Shown here in pieces: positions 24,454-33,073 of a stretch of DNA of 53,658 bases. Each line of letters starts with the position of its first letter. The first letter of the stretch is position 1. The notes below the pieces were generated by a model. That model saw only the letters and a list, made by a program, of their open reading frames with translations. It ran no database searches and was not told where the DNA came from. Source of the stretch: Glycomyces dulcitolivorans. GTDB taxonomy: Bacteria; Actinomycetota; Actinomycetes; Mycobacteriales; Micromonosporaceae. The position numbers were made by a program, and so were the translations under genes. Location of the stretch: assembly GCF_003265355.1 (NCBI RefSeq), contig NZ_QFRW01000057.1, forward strand, positions 1-53,658, written 5' to 3'.

Positions 24454-24626
24454 GGCGTGCGGTCCTTCGGGTGCTCGTGGCCGAGGGGGCCTTTGGTCGG
24501 GCCCCAGCCTAGAACGGGAGGATTCTTCGGCCTGAACCGGGCCAGGGGGCATAACCGCTGGTGGCCGCCGAGTCACCGGTTTGTGGCGTCGCCTACTTCA
24601 GTACCGTGCGGGGTCTCACCTGCTGA

Positions 24627-24647
24627 TAGGATTGTTCGAAATTGAAC
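24627..24647 (+). promoter_or_regulatory. marR promoter and candidate operator
   Basis: TAGGAT (24627-24632) is followed by the inverted repeat GTTC-GAAATT-GAAC (24634-24647), which would cover the transcription start. This is the usual place for a MarR autorepression site. Confidence 0.5.
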
Positions 24648-24690
24648 CAGCCTCGCGGCTGGTGACGGGCGCGACGAGAGGAGGAGCGGG

Positions 24691-25191
24691 ATGGGCGCGG
24701 GCGATTTCGAGAGCCGCTGGCTCCGACCCGACGTGAACGCCGTCTGGACCCGGTTCCTCCAGGTCACGCACCGCCTGGAGCACCAGATCGACCGGCGCCT
24801 CCAGGGCAACCACGGGATCACCCACACGCAGTACGAGATCCTGGTGCGCCTCGCCGACGGCGAGGAGCAGGCCATGCGCATGAGCGACCTGGCCGACGTC
24901 ATCGTCACCGCCAAGAGCGCGGTCACCTACCAGGTCAACAAGCTCTCCGAGATGGGCCTGGTCGAGCGGCACAAGTGCGACAGCGACAACCGCGGCACCT
25001 GGGTGAAGCTGACCCCGGCCGGGCTGGAGCGCCTGGAGCAGGCGGCGCCGTGCATCCTCTCGCTCGTGCGCGAGCTGTTCCTCGACGACCTCAACTGCGA
25101 CCAGTCCGCGGAGCTCGACAAGCTCCTCGGGACGTGGTCGGACAACCTCGACGAGCACGACCGCAACCCGGTCCACCGCCCCGACCACTGA
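24691..25191 (+). CDS. MarR-family transcriptional regulator
   Basis: A 166-aa regulator with a winged helix: HTQYEILVRLADGEEQAMRMSDLADVI (about residues 45-71), recognition helix TAKSAVTYQVNKLSEMGLVERH (72-93) and wing KCDSDNRGTWVKLTPAG. The C-terminal helices form the dimer interface. Two cysteines (KCDSD and APCIL) are present but no known sensing pattern is evident. AGGAGGAGC lies before ATG 24691. It is placed 73 bp before murE, where ftsI is normally found, so either it regulates cell-wall genes or the cluster was rearranged at this point. Confidence 0.92.
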   Translation: MGAGDFESRWLRPDVNAVWTRFLQVTHRLEHQIDRRLQGNHGITHTQYEILVRLADGEEQAMRMSDLADVIVTAKSAVTYQVNKLSEMGLVERHKCDSDNRGTWVKLTPAGLERLEQAAPCILSLVRELFLDDLNCDQSAELDKLLGTWSDNLDEHDRNPVHRPDH

Positions 25192-25252
25192 CCTCCAAGA
25201 CCCCGTTCGGTTCCCCGGGCGGTGTACGGCCTGCGGACGGTCGGTGCCGGTG

Positions 25253-25258
25253 TAGGGT
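25253..25258 (+). promoter_or_regulatory. -10 box TAGGGT, leaderless murE operon
   Basis: TAGGGT, spacer CAGGCC, GTG 25265. This gives the mur cluster its own promoter downstream of marR. Confidence 0.6.
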
Positions 25259-25264
25259 CAGGCC

Positions 25265-26767
25265 GTGCCGACCTTTCCACGTCCCCACCAGACCGTCCCG
25301 TACCGATTGGACGGCCTCGCCGACCTCCTGCCCGGAGCCGGGGACCTGGATCTGGCGGTCACCGGCGTCAGCCTCGCCGCCGCCGCTGTCGAGCCGGGCG
25401 ACCTGTTCGCGGCCCTCCCCGGATCCAACCGGCACGGCGCCGAGTTCACCGCCCAGGCCGTCGAGCGCGGCGCGGTCGCGGTCCTCACCGACGCCCGCGG
25501 CGCCGAACTCGTCGGCGGCCTCCTGCCGGTCCTGACCGCCGACGATCCGCGCACGCTCACCGGCGAGGTCGCCGCCCGCGTCTGGGGCCGGCCCTCCGAG
25601 CGCCTCAACCTCATCGGCATCACCGGCACGAACGGCAAGACCTCCACCGCGTACCTCGTGGAGGCCGCCCTCGCCCACGCCGGGCGCACCACCGGCATCA
25701 TCGGCACCGTCGAGACCCGCATCGCCGGGGACCGCATCGAGTCCGAGCGCACCACCCCCGAGGCCCCCGAGCTCCAGGCGCTCCTGGCGGCCGCCGTCGA
25801 GCGCGGCGTCACCGACGTGGTCATGGAGGTCTCCAGCCACGCGCTCGTCCTCGGCCGTGTCGAAGGCTGCCGCTTCAAGGCCGCCGGGTTCACCATGTTC
25901 GGCACCGACCACCTCGACTTCCACAAGGACCTCGACGACTACTTCGCGGCCAAGGCCCGCCTCTTCGACGGCCGCGCCGAGATCGAGATCCTGAACGCCG
26001 ACGACGCCCGCGTCGCCACCCTCGCCGACGGCGTGAACCGCACCTTCTCCTTCCGCGACCCCACCGCCGACTACTACGCCCACGACATCGCCGGCGACGG
26101 CTTCACCCAGACGTTCCACCTCAGCGGCCCCTTCGGCAAGGGCGACGGGCGGGTCAACATGCCCGGGCGGCACAACGTCGCCAACGCCGTCCTCGCCGTC
26201 GCCCTCCTCGAAGCGGTCGGCCTCGACACCGACACCGCGCTCGCGGGCGTCGCCTCCTGCACCGGCGTGCCGGGCCGCATGGAGCTCGTCTCCGGCGATT
26301 CGCCCGTGCGCGGCGTCGTCGACTACGCCCACAAGCCCGAGGCGATCACCGCGGTCCTCGCCGCGCTCCGCGAGTCCACCCCCGGCAGAGTCATCGCGAT
26401 CCTCGGCGCCGGAGGCGACCGGGACCGGTCCAAGCGCCCGCTCATGGGCGCGGCCGCCGCGGCCGCCGCCGACCTGGTCATCGTCACCGACGACAACCCG
26501 CGCACCGAGGACCCCGCACGCATCCGGGACGAGGTGGCCGCCGCCGTCCAGGGCGTGCCCTGCCGTAATATTCCGGGACGGGAGCCCGCCGTCCGGGAGG
26601 CCGCCGCCCTGGCCGCGCCCGGTGACGCCATCGCCCTGCTCGGCAAGGGCCACGAGACGTACACCGAGACCGCCGACGGCCCGGTGGCGAGCGACGACCG
26701 CGTGCTCCTGGCCCGCGCGCTCACCGACGCGGGATGGGTGAAACCGGCGCCGCACGCTGAAGCGTGA
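25265..26767 (+). CDS. murE: UDP-N-acetylmuramoyl-tripeptide synthetase (meso-DAP adding)
   Basis: A 500-aa Mur ligase adding the third peptide residue of the peptidoglycan precursor. The ATP-binding loop ITGTNGKTSTA lies near residue 119, MEVSSHAL near 190, and NMPGRHNVANA near 296. The residue-selecting motif is DNPRTEDP near 415; DNPR is the meso-diaminopimelate version. VDYAHKPEA near 358 has the invariant aspartate. The first gene of the mur run; its transcript is probably leaderless. In most actinobacteria the preceding gene is ftsI; here it is marR. Confidence 0.96.
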   Translation: MPTFPRPHQTVPYRLDGLADLLPGAGDLDLAVTGVSLAAAAVEPGDLFAALPGSNRHGAEFTAQAVERGAVAVLTDARGAELVGGLLPVLTADDPRTLTGEVAARVWGRPSERLNLIGITGTNGKTSTAYLVEAALAHAGRTTGIIGTVETRIAGDRIESERTTPEAPELQALLAAAVERGVTDVVMEVSSHALVLGRVEGCRFKAAGFTMFGTDHLDFHKDLDDYFAAKARLFDGRAEIEILNADDARVATLADGVNRTFSFRDPTADYYAHDIAGDGFTQTFHLSGPFGKGDGRVNMPGRHNVANAVLAVALLEAVGLDTDTALAGVASCTGVPGRMELVSGDSPVRGVVDYAHKPEAITAVLAALRESTPGRVIAILGAGGDRDRSKRPLMGAAAAAAADLVIVTDDNPRTEDPARIRDEVAAAVQGVPCRNIPGREPAVREAAALAAPGDAIALLGKGHETYTETADGPVASDDRVLLARALTDAGWVKPAPHAEA

Positions 26768-26812
26768 TAGTCCGACAAGCATGACCTCACAACAGCAGGA
26801 GGAGTCCGCCGC

Positions 26813-28183
26813 GTGATCCCCATGAGCCTGGCCCAGGTCGCCGCCGTCACCGGCGGCAAGCTCAGCGAGACGGCCGACCCGCAGGCCCTCGTCACCGGCG
26901 GGGTCGAGTACGACTCCCGCAAGGCCGGGCCCGGCGGCCTCTTCCTCGCGATCCCCGGCGCCAAGGCCGACGGCCACGACTTCGCCGCCAAGGCCCACGC
27001 CCAGGGCGCGGTCGCGACCATCGCGACCCGCCCGATCGACTCGCCCGCGGTCTACGTCGACGACGCCATCGCGGCGCTCACCCTGCTCGCCAAGCACGTC
27101 GCCTCGGTCGCGAAGGCCCGCATCATCGGCGTCACCGGCTCCAACGGCAAGACCTCCACCAAGGACCTCATCGGCCAGCTGTGCGCCCGCCTGGGCCCCA
27201 CGGTCGCCACCGAGGCCAACTTCAACAACGAGCTCGGCCACCCGTACACGGTCTGCCGCGTCGAACCCGACACCGAGTACCTGGTCCTCGAACTCGCCGC
27301 CCGCGGACTCGGCCACATCACGCAGCTGTGCGAGATCGCCCCGCCGACCATCGGCGTGGTCCTCAACGTCGGCATCTCCCACCTCGACGGCTTCGGGTCC
27401 ATCGAGACCACCGCGAAGGCCAAGTCCGAACTGCCGCGGTTCATCGGCGCCGACGGTTCCGTCCTCCTCAACGCCGACGACCCGCGCGTCGCCGCCATGG
27501 CCGACGTGACCAGCGCTTCCGTTGCGCGGTACGGCATCCGCGAGGACGCCGAGATCCGCGCCGCCGACATCGACCCCCGCGACGGCCGCCACGCCTTCAC
27601 CCTCGTCACCCCCGCCGGCGCCGCCCGCGTCGAGCTCAACCTCTGGGGCGACCACCACGTCTACAACGCGCTCGCCGCGGCCGGGGTCCTGTGGAAGCTC
27701 GGCGCGGCCCCCGACGAGATCGCCGCGGGCCTCGGCGAGGCCGGGCGCCTCTCCGAGCGCCGCATGGACGTCTTCACCCGCCCCGACGGCACCGTCGTCA
27801 TCGACGACTCCTACAACGCCAACCCCGCCTCGATGGGCGCGGCCGTCCGCGCCCTCGGGCAGCTCCCGACCGGGGGCCGCCGCATCGCGGTCCTCGGACT
27901 CATGGCCGACCTCCAGGAACTCGAAGAGGAATGCCACCGGCGCCTCGGCGAGCAGGCCCGCGACGCCGGCGTCGACGAGATCATCGCCGTCGGCGACGGC
28001 ACCCAACCCATCATCGACGGTGCCGACGGCGTCACCGCCACCCATGTCCCCGATCAAGCCGCGGCCATCGCGCTGCTCGAAAACCGGCTGCGCCCCGGCG
28101 ACGCCGTCCTGGTGAAGGGCTCCCGCTACCGGACCTGGGACGTCGCCGACCACTTGCGCGCCAAGGAGGAAACCGACCAGTGA
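26813..28183 (+). CDS. murF: UDP-N-acetylmuramoyl-tripeptide-D-alanyl-D-alanine ligase
   Basis: A 456-aa Mur ligase that adds D-Ala-D-Ala. The P-loop [13 protein letters not shown] lies near residue 104, [11 protein letters not shown] near 137, [12 protein letters not shown] near 184 and the C-terminal [13 protein letters not shown] near 329 with the invariant aspartate. Length is typical. The start is GTG 26813 with AGGAGG ten bases upstream; ATG 26822 is possible. It follows murE after 45 bp and overlaps mraY by 4 bases (GTGA). Confidence 0.96.
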   Translation: MIPMSLAQVAAVTGGKLSETADPQALVTGGVEYDSRKAGPGGLFLAIPGAKADGHDFAAKAHAQGAVATIATRPIDSPAVYVDDAIAALTLLAKHVASVAKARIIGVTGSNGKTSTKDLIGQLCARLGPTVATEANFNNELGHPYTVCRVEPDTEYLVLELAARGLGHITQLCEIAPPTIGVVLNVGISHLDGFGSIETTAKAKSELPRFIGADGSVLLNADDPRVAAMADVTSASVARYGIREDAEIRAADIDPRDGRHAFTLVTPAGAARVELNLWGDHHVYNALAAAGVLWKLGAAPDEIAAGLGEAGRLSERRMDVFTRPDGTVVIDDSYNANPASMGAAVRALGQLPTGGRRIAVLGLMADLQELEEECHRRLGEQARDAGVDEIIAVGDGTQPIIDGADGVTATHVPDQAAAIALLENRLRPGDAVLVKGSRYRTWDVADHLRAKEETDQ

Positions 28184-29307
28184 GAGCAGTCATCGTCGCC
28201 GCGTTCGTGGCGTTCGCGCTCACCATGGCGCTGACGCCCCTCGCGGCCAAGCTGTTCCGCCGCCTCAAGGCCGGACAGCCCATCCGCTCCGACGGACCCC
28301 AGACCCACCTCGCCAAGGCCGGCACCCCCACCATGGGCGGCGTCGTCTTCATCTTCACGACCGTGCTCGCCTACGTCTCGGGCCACCTCGTCCTCATGGC
28401 CCTGCCCGAAGCGGTCGGCGGCGTCACCTTCAACCGCCCCACCGGCTTCACCGCCACCGGCATCGTCCTCATCGGACTGTTCGTCTCCTGCGGGTTCGTC
28501 GGCTTCATCGACGACTGGCTCAAGATCCGCCGCAAGCACTCCGGCGGCATCTCCGGACGCGCCAAGGTCATCGGCCTCACCATCGCCGCCATCATCTTCG
28601 GCCTCGTCGCGGTCTACTACACCGGCTCGATCGACTCGCCCGACATCTCCGAGACCGTCGCGACCCCCTTCGTCTCGCTCTCCGGCAGCACCGGCGCCTT
28701 CAACGTCACCGAGATCGGCATGGTCGTCGTGATCGTGCTCCTGGTCAACGCCACCGCCAACGGCGTCAACCTCACCGACGGCCTCGACGGCCTCGCCACC
28801 GGCGCCTCCATGATGGCGTTCATGGCGTTCCTCATCATCGGCTTCTGGGAGTACCGCCACTGGTGCGGCGGCGCCCAGCCCGCCGACAACCTCTGCTACG
28901 ACGTCCGCGACCCCCTGGAGATCGCCCTCATCGCCGGGGCCGCCGCCGGGGCCATGTTCGGCTTCCTGTGGTGGAACACCTCGCCCGCCCAGATCTTCAT
29001 GGGCGACTCCGGGTCGCTCAGCCTCGGCGCGCTCATCGCCGGACTCGCCATCGCCTCCAAGACGATCCTGCTGCTGCCCATCGTCGGCGCGCTCTTCGTC
29101 ATCACCACCGCCAGCGTCATGATCCAGGTGACCTCGTTCAAGCTCACCGGCAGGCGCGTGTTCCGCATGTCGCCGATCCAGCACCACTTCGAACTCGCCG
29201 GCTGGTCCGAGGTGACCATCGTCGTCCGGTTCTGGATCATCGCCGGCATCGGCGTCGCCATCGCCCTCGGCTTCTTCTTCGCCGACTTCCTGCGGATCGC
29301 GGGGTAA
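28180..29307 (+). CDS. mraY: Phospho-N-acetylmuramoyl-pentapeptide-transferase
   Basis: A 375-aa integral membrane enzyme that makes lipid I by joining the UDP-MurNAc-pentapeptide to undecaprenyl phosphate. About ten membrane helices are seen. Signature regions are KAGTPTMGG (near residue 46), FIDDWLK (near 107), [19 protein letters not shown] (near 189), [10 protein letters not shown] (near 273) and the C-terminal [14 protein letters not shown] with the catalytic histidine. Start GTG 28180 overlaps the murF stop and has AAGGAGG at 28163-28169. Length is normal. Confidence 0.96.
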   Translation: MRAVIVAAFVAFALTMALTPLAAKLFRRLKAGQPIRSDGPQTHLAKAGTPTMGGVVFIFTTVLAYVSGHLVLMALPEAVGGVTFNRPTGFTATGIVLIGLFVSCGFVGFIDDWLKIRRKHSGGISGRAKVIGLTIAAIIFGLVAVYYTGSIDSPDISETVATPFVSLSGSTGAFNVTEIGMVVVIVLLVNATANGVNLTDGLDGLATGASMMAFMAFLIIGFWEYRHWCGGAQPADNLCYDVRDPLEIALIAGAAAGAMFGFLWWNTSPAQIFMGDSGSLSLGALIAGLAIASKTILLLPIVGALFVITTASVMIQVTSFKLTGRRVFRMSPIQHHFELAGWSEVTIVVRFWIIAGIGVAIALGFFFADFLRIAG

Positions 29308-29310
29308 CCG

Positions 29311-30675
29311 GTGGCGGCCATAGCCAGCTCCGTCCTCGTCGCGGGCGCCCGCGTCGCCGGCACCGCCTGCGCCGAGGTCCTCCTCGACCGCGGCGCCGCG
29401 GTCACCGTGTACGACCGCGACGACTCCGAACGGCTCCAGGCGCTCGCGGCCCGCGGCGCGCGGACCGCCCACGGCGACTTCGACCCCGCCCTCCTCGACG
29501 GGATCGAGCAGGTCCTCCTGTCGCCCGGCTTCGCCCCGCACCACCCGATCGCCGCGGCCGCCCGCGCGGCCGGGATCGAGACGTTCTCCGAACCCGAGCT
29601 CGCCTGGCGCCTGCGCGAAAGCGGGGCCGCGATCTGGCTGGCCGTCACCGGCACCAACGGCAAGACCACCACCACGACCATGCTCGCCGCGATGCTCAAA
29701 GCCGGGGGCCTGCGCACCGCGGCCCTCGGCAACATCGGCGTCCCGCTCGTCCAGGCCGCCAACGGCCCCTACGACGCGATCGCCGTCGAGCTCTCCAGCT
29801 ACCAGCTCCACTGGTCCTCCGAGCTCGCGCCCACGGCCGGGGTCGTCCTCAACCTCGCCCCCGACCACCTCGACTGGCACGGGAGCTTCGACGCCTACGC
29901 CGAGGCCAAGGCCGCGGTGTGGCGCGGCGGGCAGGCCGTCGTCAACCTCGACGACCCCGCGGTCGTCGCCCTCGCCAAGCACACCGAAGCGCACGTCACC
30001 GGCTTCACCCTGAACCAGCCCGACCCGGGCCAGTTCGGGGTGGCCCTCGGCTACCTCGTCGACTTCACCGGCGCCGAGCCGGTGCAGATCTGCTCGGTCG
30101 ACCTCGTGCGCCCCGCCGGGTGGCACAACGTCGCCAACGCGCTCGCCGCCGCCGCGCTCGCCCGTCAGGCCGGCGTCTCGCACGCCGACATCGCCGAGGC
30201 GATCCGTACCTACGTGCCTGAGCCGCACCGCAACGTGGCCTTCGCCGAACACGGCGGCGTCACCTGGGTCGACGACTCCAAGGCCACCAACCCGCACGCG
30301 GCCGCGGCCGCGCTCGCGGCCTACGACTCGGTCGTGTGGGTCGCGGGCGGCCAGCTCAAGGGCGTCGACGTCGACGGCCTCGTCGCCGACTACGCCCACA
30401 AGATGCGCGCGGCCGTCCTCATCGGACAGGACCGGGCCGAGATCGCCGAAGCGCTCGCGCGACACGCCCCCGACCTCCCCGTCGCCGTCCTCGACGGCGG
30501 CGACGATGCGGTCATGACCGACGTCGCCGCCCGCGCCGCGCAGTACGCGCGGCCGGGGGACACCGTGCTGCTGTCGCCCGCCGCGGCCTCCTACGACATG
30601 TTCCGCTCCTACGCCCACCGCGGCGACGCGTTCGCGGACGCGGTGAGGGAGCTCCTCGGGGAGGTCGACGGGTGA
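29311..30675 (+). CDS. murD: UDP-N-acetylmuramoylalanine-D-glutamate ligase
   Basis: A 454-aa Mur ligase that adds D-glutamate. The N-terminal Rossmann-like domain begins SVLVAGARVAGTACAEVLL; the ATP loop TGTNGKTTTT lies near residue 113, VELSSYQLH near 160, NLAPDHLDWHG near 181 and WVDDSKATNPHAA near 320 with the invariant D-S-K. The C-terminus LLSPAAASYDMF is the usual MurD ending. GTG 29311 is 3 bases after the mraY stop; its stop overlaps ftsW by 4 bases. Confidence 0.96.
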   Translation: MAAIASSVLVAGARVAGTACAEVLLDRGAAVTVYDRDDSERLQALAARGARTAHGDFDPALLDGIEQVLLSPGFAPHHPIAAAARAAGIETFSEPELAWRLRESGAAIWLAVTGTNGKTTTTTMLAAMLKAGGLRTAALGNIGVPLVQAANGPYDAIAVELSSYQLHWSSELAPTAGVVLNLAPDHLDWHGSFDAYAEAKAAVWRGGQAVVNLDDPAVVALAKHTEAHVTGFTLNQPDPGQFGVALGYLVDFTGAEPVQICSVDLVRPAGWHNVANALAAAALARQAGVSHADIAEAIRTYVPEPHRNVAFAEHGGVTWVDDSKATNPHAAAAALAAYDSVVWVAGGQLKGVDVDGLVADYAHKMRAAVLIGQDRAEIAEALARHAPDLPVAVLDGGDDAVMTDVAARAAQYARPGDTVLLSPAAASYDMFRSYAHRGDAFADAVRELLGEVDG

Positions 30676-31958
30676 GAAGCGGGTTCACCGAGATGCTCCG
30701 CGGCCTCCTCGACCGGCCGCTCGCCTCGTACTACCTGCTGCTCTCCTCCGCCGGGCTCCTGCTCACCATCGGCCTGGTGATGGTCTTCTCCGCCACCATG
30801 GTCGAGTCCTACGAGGCCACCGGCAACGCGTTCGCGGTCATCCTCCAGCAGGTCATCTGGGCCGTCGTCGGCCTGATCTGCTTCTGGATCGCCCAGCGGC
30901 TCCCGGCCCGCACCTACCGGTCGGTCTCGCGCCCGCTGCTGGTGATCGCGATCCTGCTGGGCCTGTTCCTGGTCGTCATGTCGATCCGCGACAAGCAGCT
31001 GGAGGCCTCCGGGGCCGACGCCTCGGGCCTGGCCACCGACAACCTGTGGATCCACATCGGACCGGTCCAGTTCCAGCCCGCCGAGGTCGCCAAGTTCGCG
31101 CTCCTGCTGTGGGCCGCGGACTCGCTGGTGCGCCTGGGCCCGCGCATCGCGTCCTGGCGCGACCTCGCGATCCCCATGTTCCCCATCGCCGGCCTGCTGA
31201 TGATCATCATCGGCTACGCCGACCTGGGGACGATGCTCATCATCGTCGCGATGTTCATCGGCCTCCTGTGGGCCTCGGGCGTGCCGTTGCGCATCCTCGG
31301 GGTGCTGTTCGGCATCGCCCTGGTCGGCTCGGCCCTCCTCATCGCGTTCGAGGGCTACCGCATGGAGCGCATCATCTCGTTCTCGCGCCCCGAGGACTTC
31401 GCCGACACCTGGGGCTACCAGGCCATCCAGGGCTACTACGCGATCGCCGACGGCGGTTGGTTCGGCCTCGGCCTCGGCGAGAGCCGCCAGAAGTGGGACT
31501 GGCTGCCCAACGGCCACAACGACTTCATCTTCGCGCTCATCGCCGAGGAGCTCGGCGTCGTCGGCTGCCTGGTGATCCTCGCGCTGTTCGCCGTCCTCGT
31601 CTACACCGGCTTCCGCATCGCGCGCCGCTCCGACGACGCGTTCCGGTCGCTCGTGGCCGCGGGCGTCACGATCTGGATCGCCGGGCAGGCGTTCATCAAC
31701 ATCGGCGGCGTCCTCGGCCTCATCCCCATGACCGGCGTCCCGCTCCCGTTCATCTCCGACGGCGGCACCGCACTCGTCGTGGTCCTCGCCGCGGTCGGGA
31801 TGCTCGCCGGGTTCGCGCGTGCCGAACCCGACGCCGCCCAGGCGCTGCGGGCGCGCAACCCCTCCCGTCTCGTACGCTTGCTGTGGGCCCCCCTGCCGCC
31901 CGCTCCCCGCTCGGAATCCGATTCCGAGTCCCCGAGTCCCACGACCAGAAAGAAATGA
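30672..31958 (+). CDS. ftsW: Peptidoglycan polymerase / division protein FtsW (SEDS family)
   Basis: A 428-aa SEDS glycosyltransferase with ten membrane helices, which polymerises lipid II at the septum together with FtsI. NLWIHIGPVQFQPAEVAKFALLLW near residue 118 holds the conserved periplasmic/helix region (QPAE), and WLPNGHNDFIFALIAEELG near 277 the catalytic-region loop. The family signature near the C-terminus is PLPFISDGGTAL; aspartate replaces the common tyrosine of SYGGSS. The C-terminal tail is serine/proline-rich. Start GTG 30672 overlaps murD, and its stop overlaps murG. Its partner ftsI is not in the window. Confidence 0.95.
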   Translation: MRSGFTEMLRGLLDRPLASYYLLLSSAGLLLTIGLVMVFSATMVESYEATGNAFAVILQQVIWAVVGLICFWIAQRLPARTYRSVSRPLLVIAILLGLFLVVMSIRDKQLEASGADASGLATDNLWIHIGPVQFQPAEVAKFALLLWAADSLVRLGPRIASWRDLAIPMFPIAGLLMIIIGYADLGTMLIIVAMFIGLLWASGVPLRILGVLFGIALVGSALLIAFEGYRMERIISFSRPEDFADTWGYQAIQGYYAIADGGWFGLGLGESRQKWDWLPNGHNDFIFALIAEELGVVGCLVILALFAVLVYTGFRIARRSDDAFRSLVAAGVTIWIAGQAFINIGGVLGLIPMTGVPLPFISDGGTALVVVLAAVGMLAGFARAEPDAAQALRARNPSRLVRLLWAPLPPAPRSESDSESPSPTTRKK

Positions 31959-33073
31959 CGTTGGCTCAACTGCGATCGGTCGTCCTCGCCGGCGGCGGCA
32001 CCGGCGGCCACATCTACCCGCTCCTGGCCTACGCCGACTGCCTGCGCCGCCACGACCCCCACGTGCGCGTCACCTGCCTCGGCACCGAGAAGGGCCTGGA
32101 GAACGAGCTCATCCCCAAGGCCGGGTACGACCTCCGCAACGTCCCCGCGCACCAGCTGCCGCGCAAGGTCAACCTCGACCTCCTCCTGACCGCGCCGCGC
32201 ATGCTCAAGGCCATGAAGGCCACCCGCGACATCCTCGACGAGGTCCAGGCCGACGTCGTGGTCGGCTTCGGCGGCTACGTCGCCGTCCCCGCCTACCTCG
32301 CCGCCTGGCGCCGCAAGACCGCCATGGTCATCTTCGAGTTCAACGACCCGCCCGGGGTCGCCAACAAGATGGCCCTCAAGTTCAGCGACAACCTCGCGCT
32401 CGGCTTCCCGCACCTGCCGCAGGCCTCGCCGCTGCTCGCCGACGGCACCATCACCGGCGTCCCGCTGCGCCCGGCCATCGCGCACCTCGACCGCAACGCC
32501 ATGCGGGCCCAGGCCTGCCAGTACTTCGGGCTCGACCCGCGCCGGCCCGTCCTGTTCGTGTACGGCGGCTCCCAGGGCGCGGCCTCGATCAACAACGCCG
32601 TCTCCGGTGCGGCCCAGATGCTCTCGCACCGCGGCGTCCAGGTCCTCCACATCACCGGCGCCCGCCGCGACGAGCCCATCCACATCCCCGAGGGCCTGCC
32701 CGTCCCGTACCGGACGCTCCCGTACCTCGACCGCATGGACCTCGGCTACGCCGCCGCCGACATGGTCCTGGCCCGCGGCGGCTCCATGACCGTCGCCGAG
32801 GTCTCGGCGCTCGGCATCCCGACCGTGTTCGTCCCCATGCCGTGGGGCAACAAGGAGCAGTACCGCAACGCCGGGCCGGTCGTCGCCGCCGGCGGCGCGA
32901 TGTTCTGCGACGACGAGAACCTCAGCCCCGGCTGGATCGCCGAGAACCTCATCCCGGTCATCACCGACCGCAACCGCGTCCTCCAGATGTCGCAGGCCGC
33001 GGCCGCCTTCGGCTCCCGCACCGGCGACGAGGCGCTCCGCAACTACACGCTGAAGGTGGTCTCAGAGGCATGA
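31955..33073 (+). CDS. murG: Undecaprenyldiphospho-muramoylpentapeptide beta-N-acetylglucosaminyltransferase
   Basis: A 372-aa GT28 glycosyltransferase that converts lipid I to lipid II at the inner face of the membrane. The N-terminal glycine-rich loop GGGTGGHIYP lies at about residues 13-22, GFGGYVAVPA near 106, YGGSQGAASINNAV near 202, and the UDP-GlcNAc-binding region ARGGSMTVAEVSALGIP then GNKEQYRNAG near 309. Start ATG 31955 overlaps the ftsW stop (ATGA). Length is normal. Confidence 0.95.
   Translation: MTLAQLRSVVLAGGGTGGHIYPLLAYADCLRRHDPHVRVTCLGTEKGLENELIPKAGYDLRNVPAHQLPRKVNLDLLLTAPRMLKAMKATRDILDEVQADVVVGFGGYVAVPAYLAAWRRKTAMVIFEFNDPPGVANKMALKFSDNLALGFPHLPQASPLLADGTITGVPLRPAIAHLDRNAMRAQACQYFGLDPRRPVLFVYGGSQGAASINNAVSGAAQMLSHRGVQVLHITGARRDEPIHIPEGLPVPYRTLPYLDRMDLGYAAADMVLARGGSMTVAEVSALGIPTVFVPMPWGNKEQYRNAGPVVAAGGAMFCDDENLSPGWIAENLIPVITDRNRVLQMSQAAAAFGSRTGDEALRNYTLKVVSEA

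Noticed and set aside
24454-24576. ATG-type longer start for the coiled-coil M15-like protein
   Set aside because: The extra 41 residues are proline/arginine-rich without conservation and would place the signal peptide far from the N-terminus.
25091-28153. Open frame of about 1020 codons antisense to murE and murF
   Set aside because: It is the complement of two well-supported genes; composition is a low-complexity G/A/V/D mixture typical of antisense frames in G+C-rich DNA, with no motif.
28126-30618. Open frame of about 830 codons antisense to mraY and murD
   Set aside because: Same reason: it is a mirror of coding sequence, with glycine/aspartate/valine-rich composition and no ribosome-binding site.
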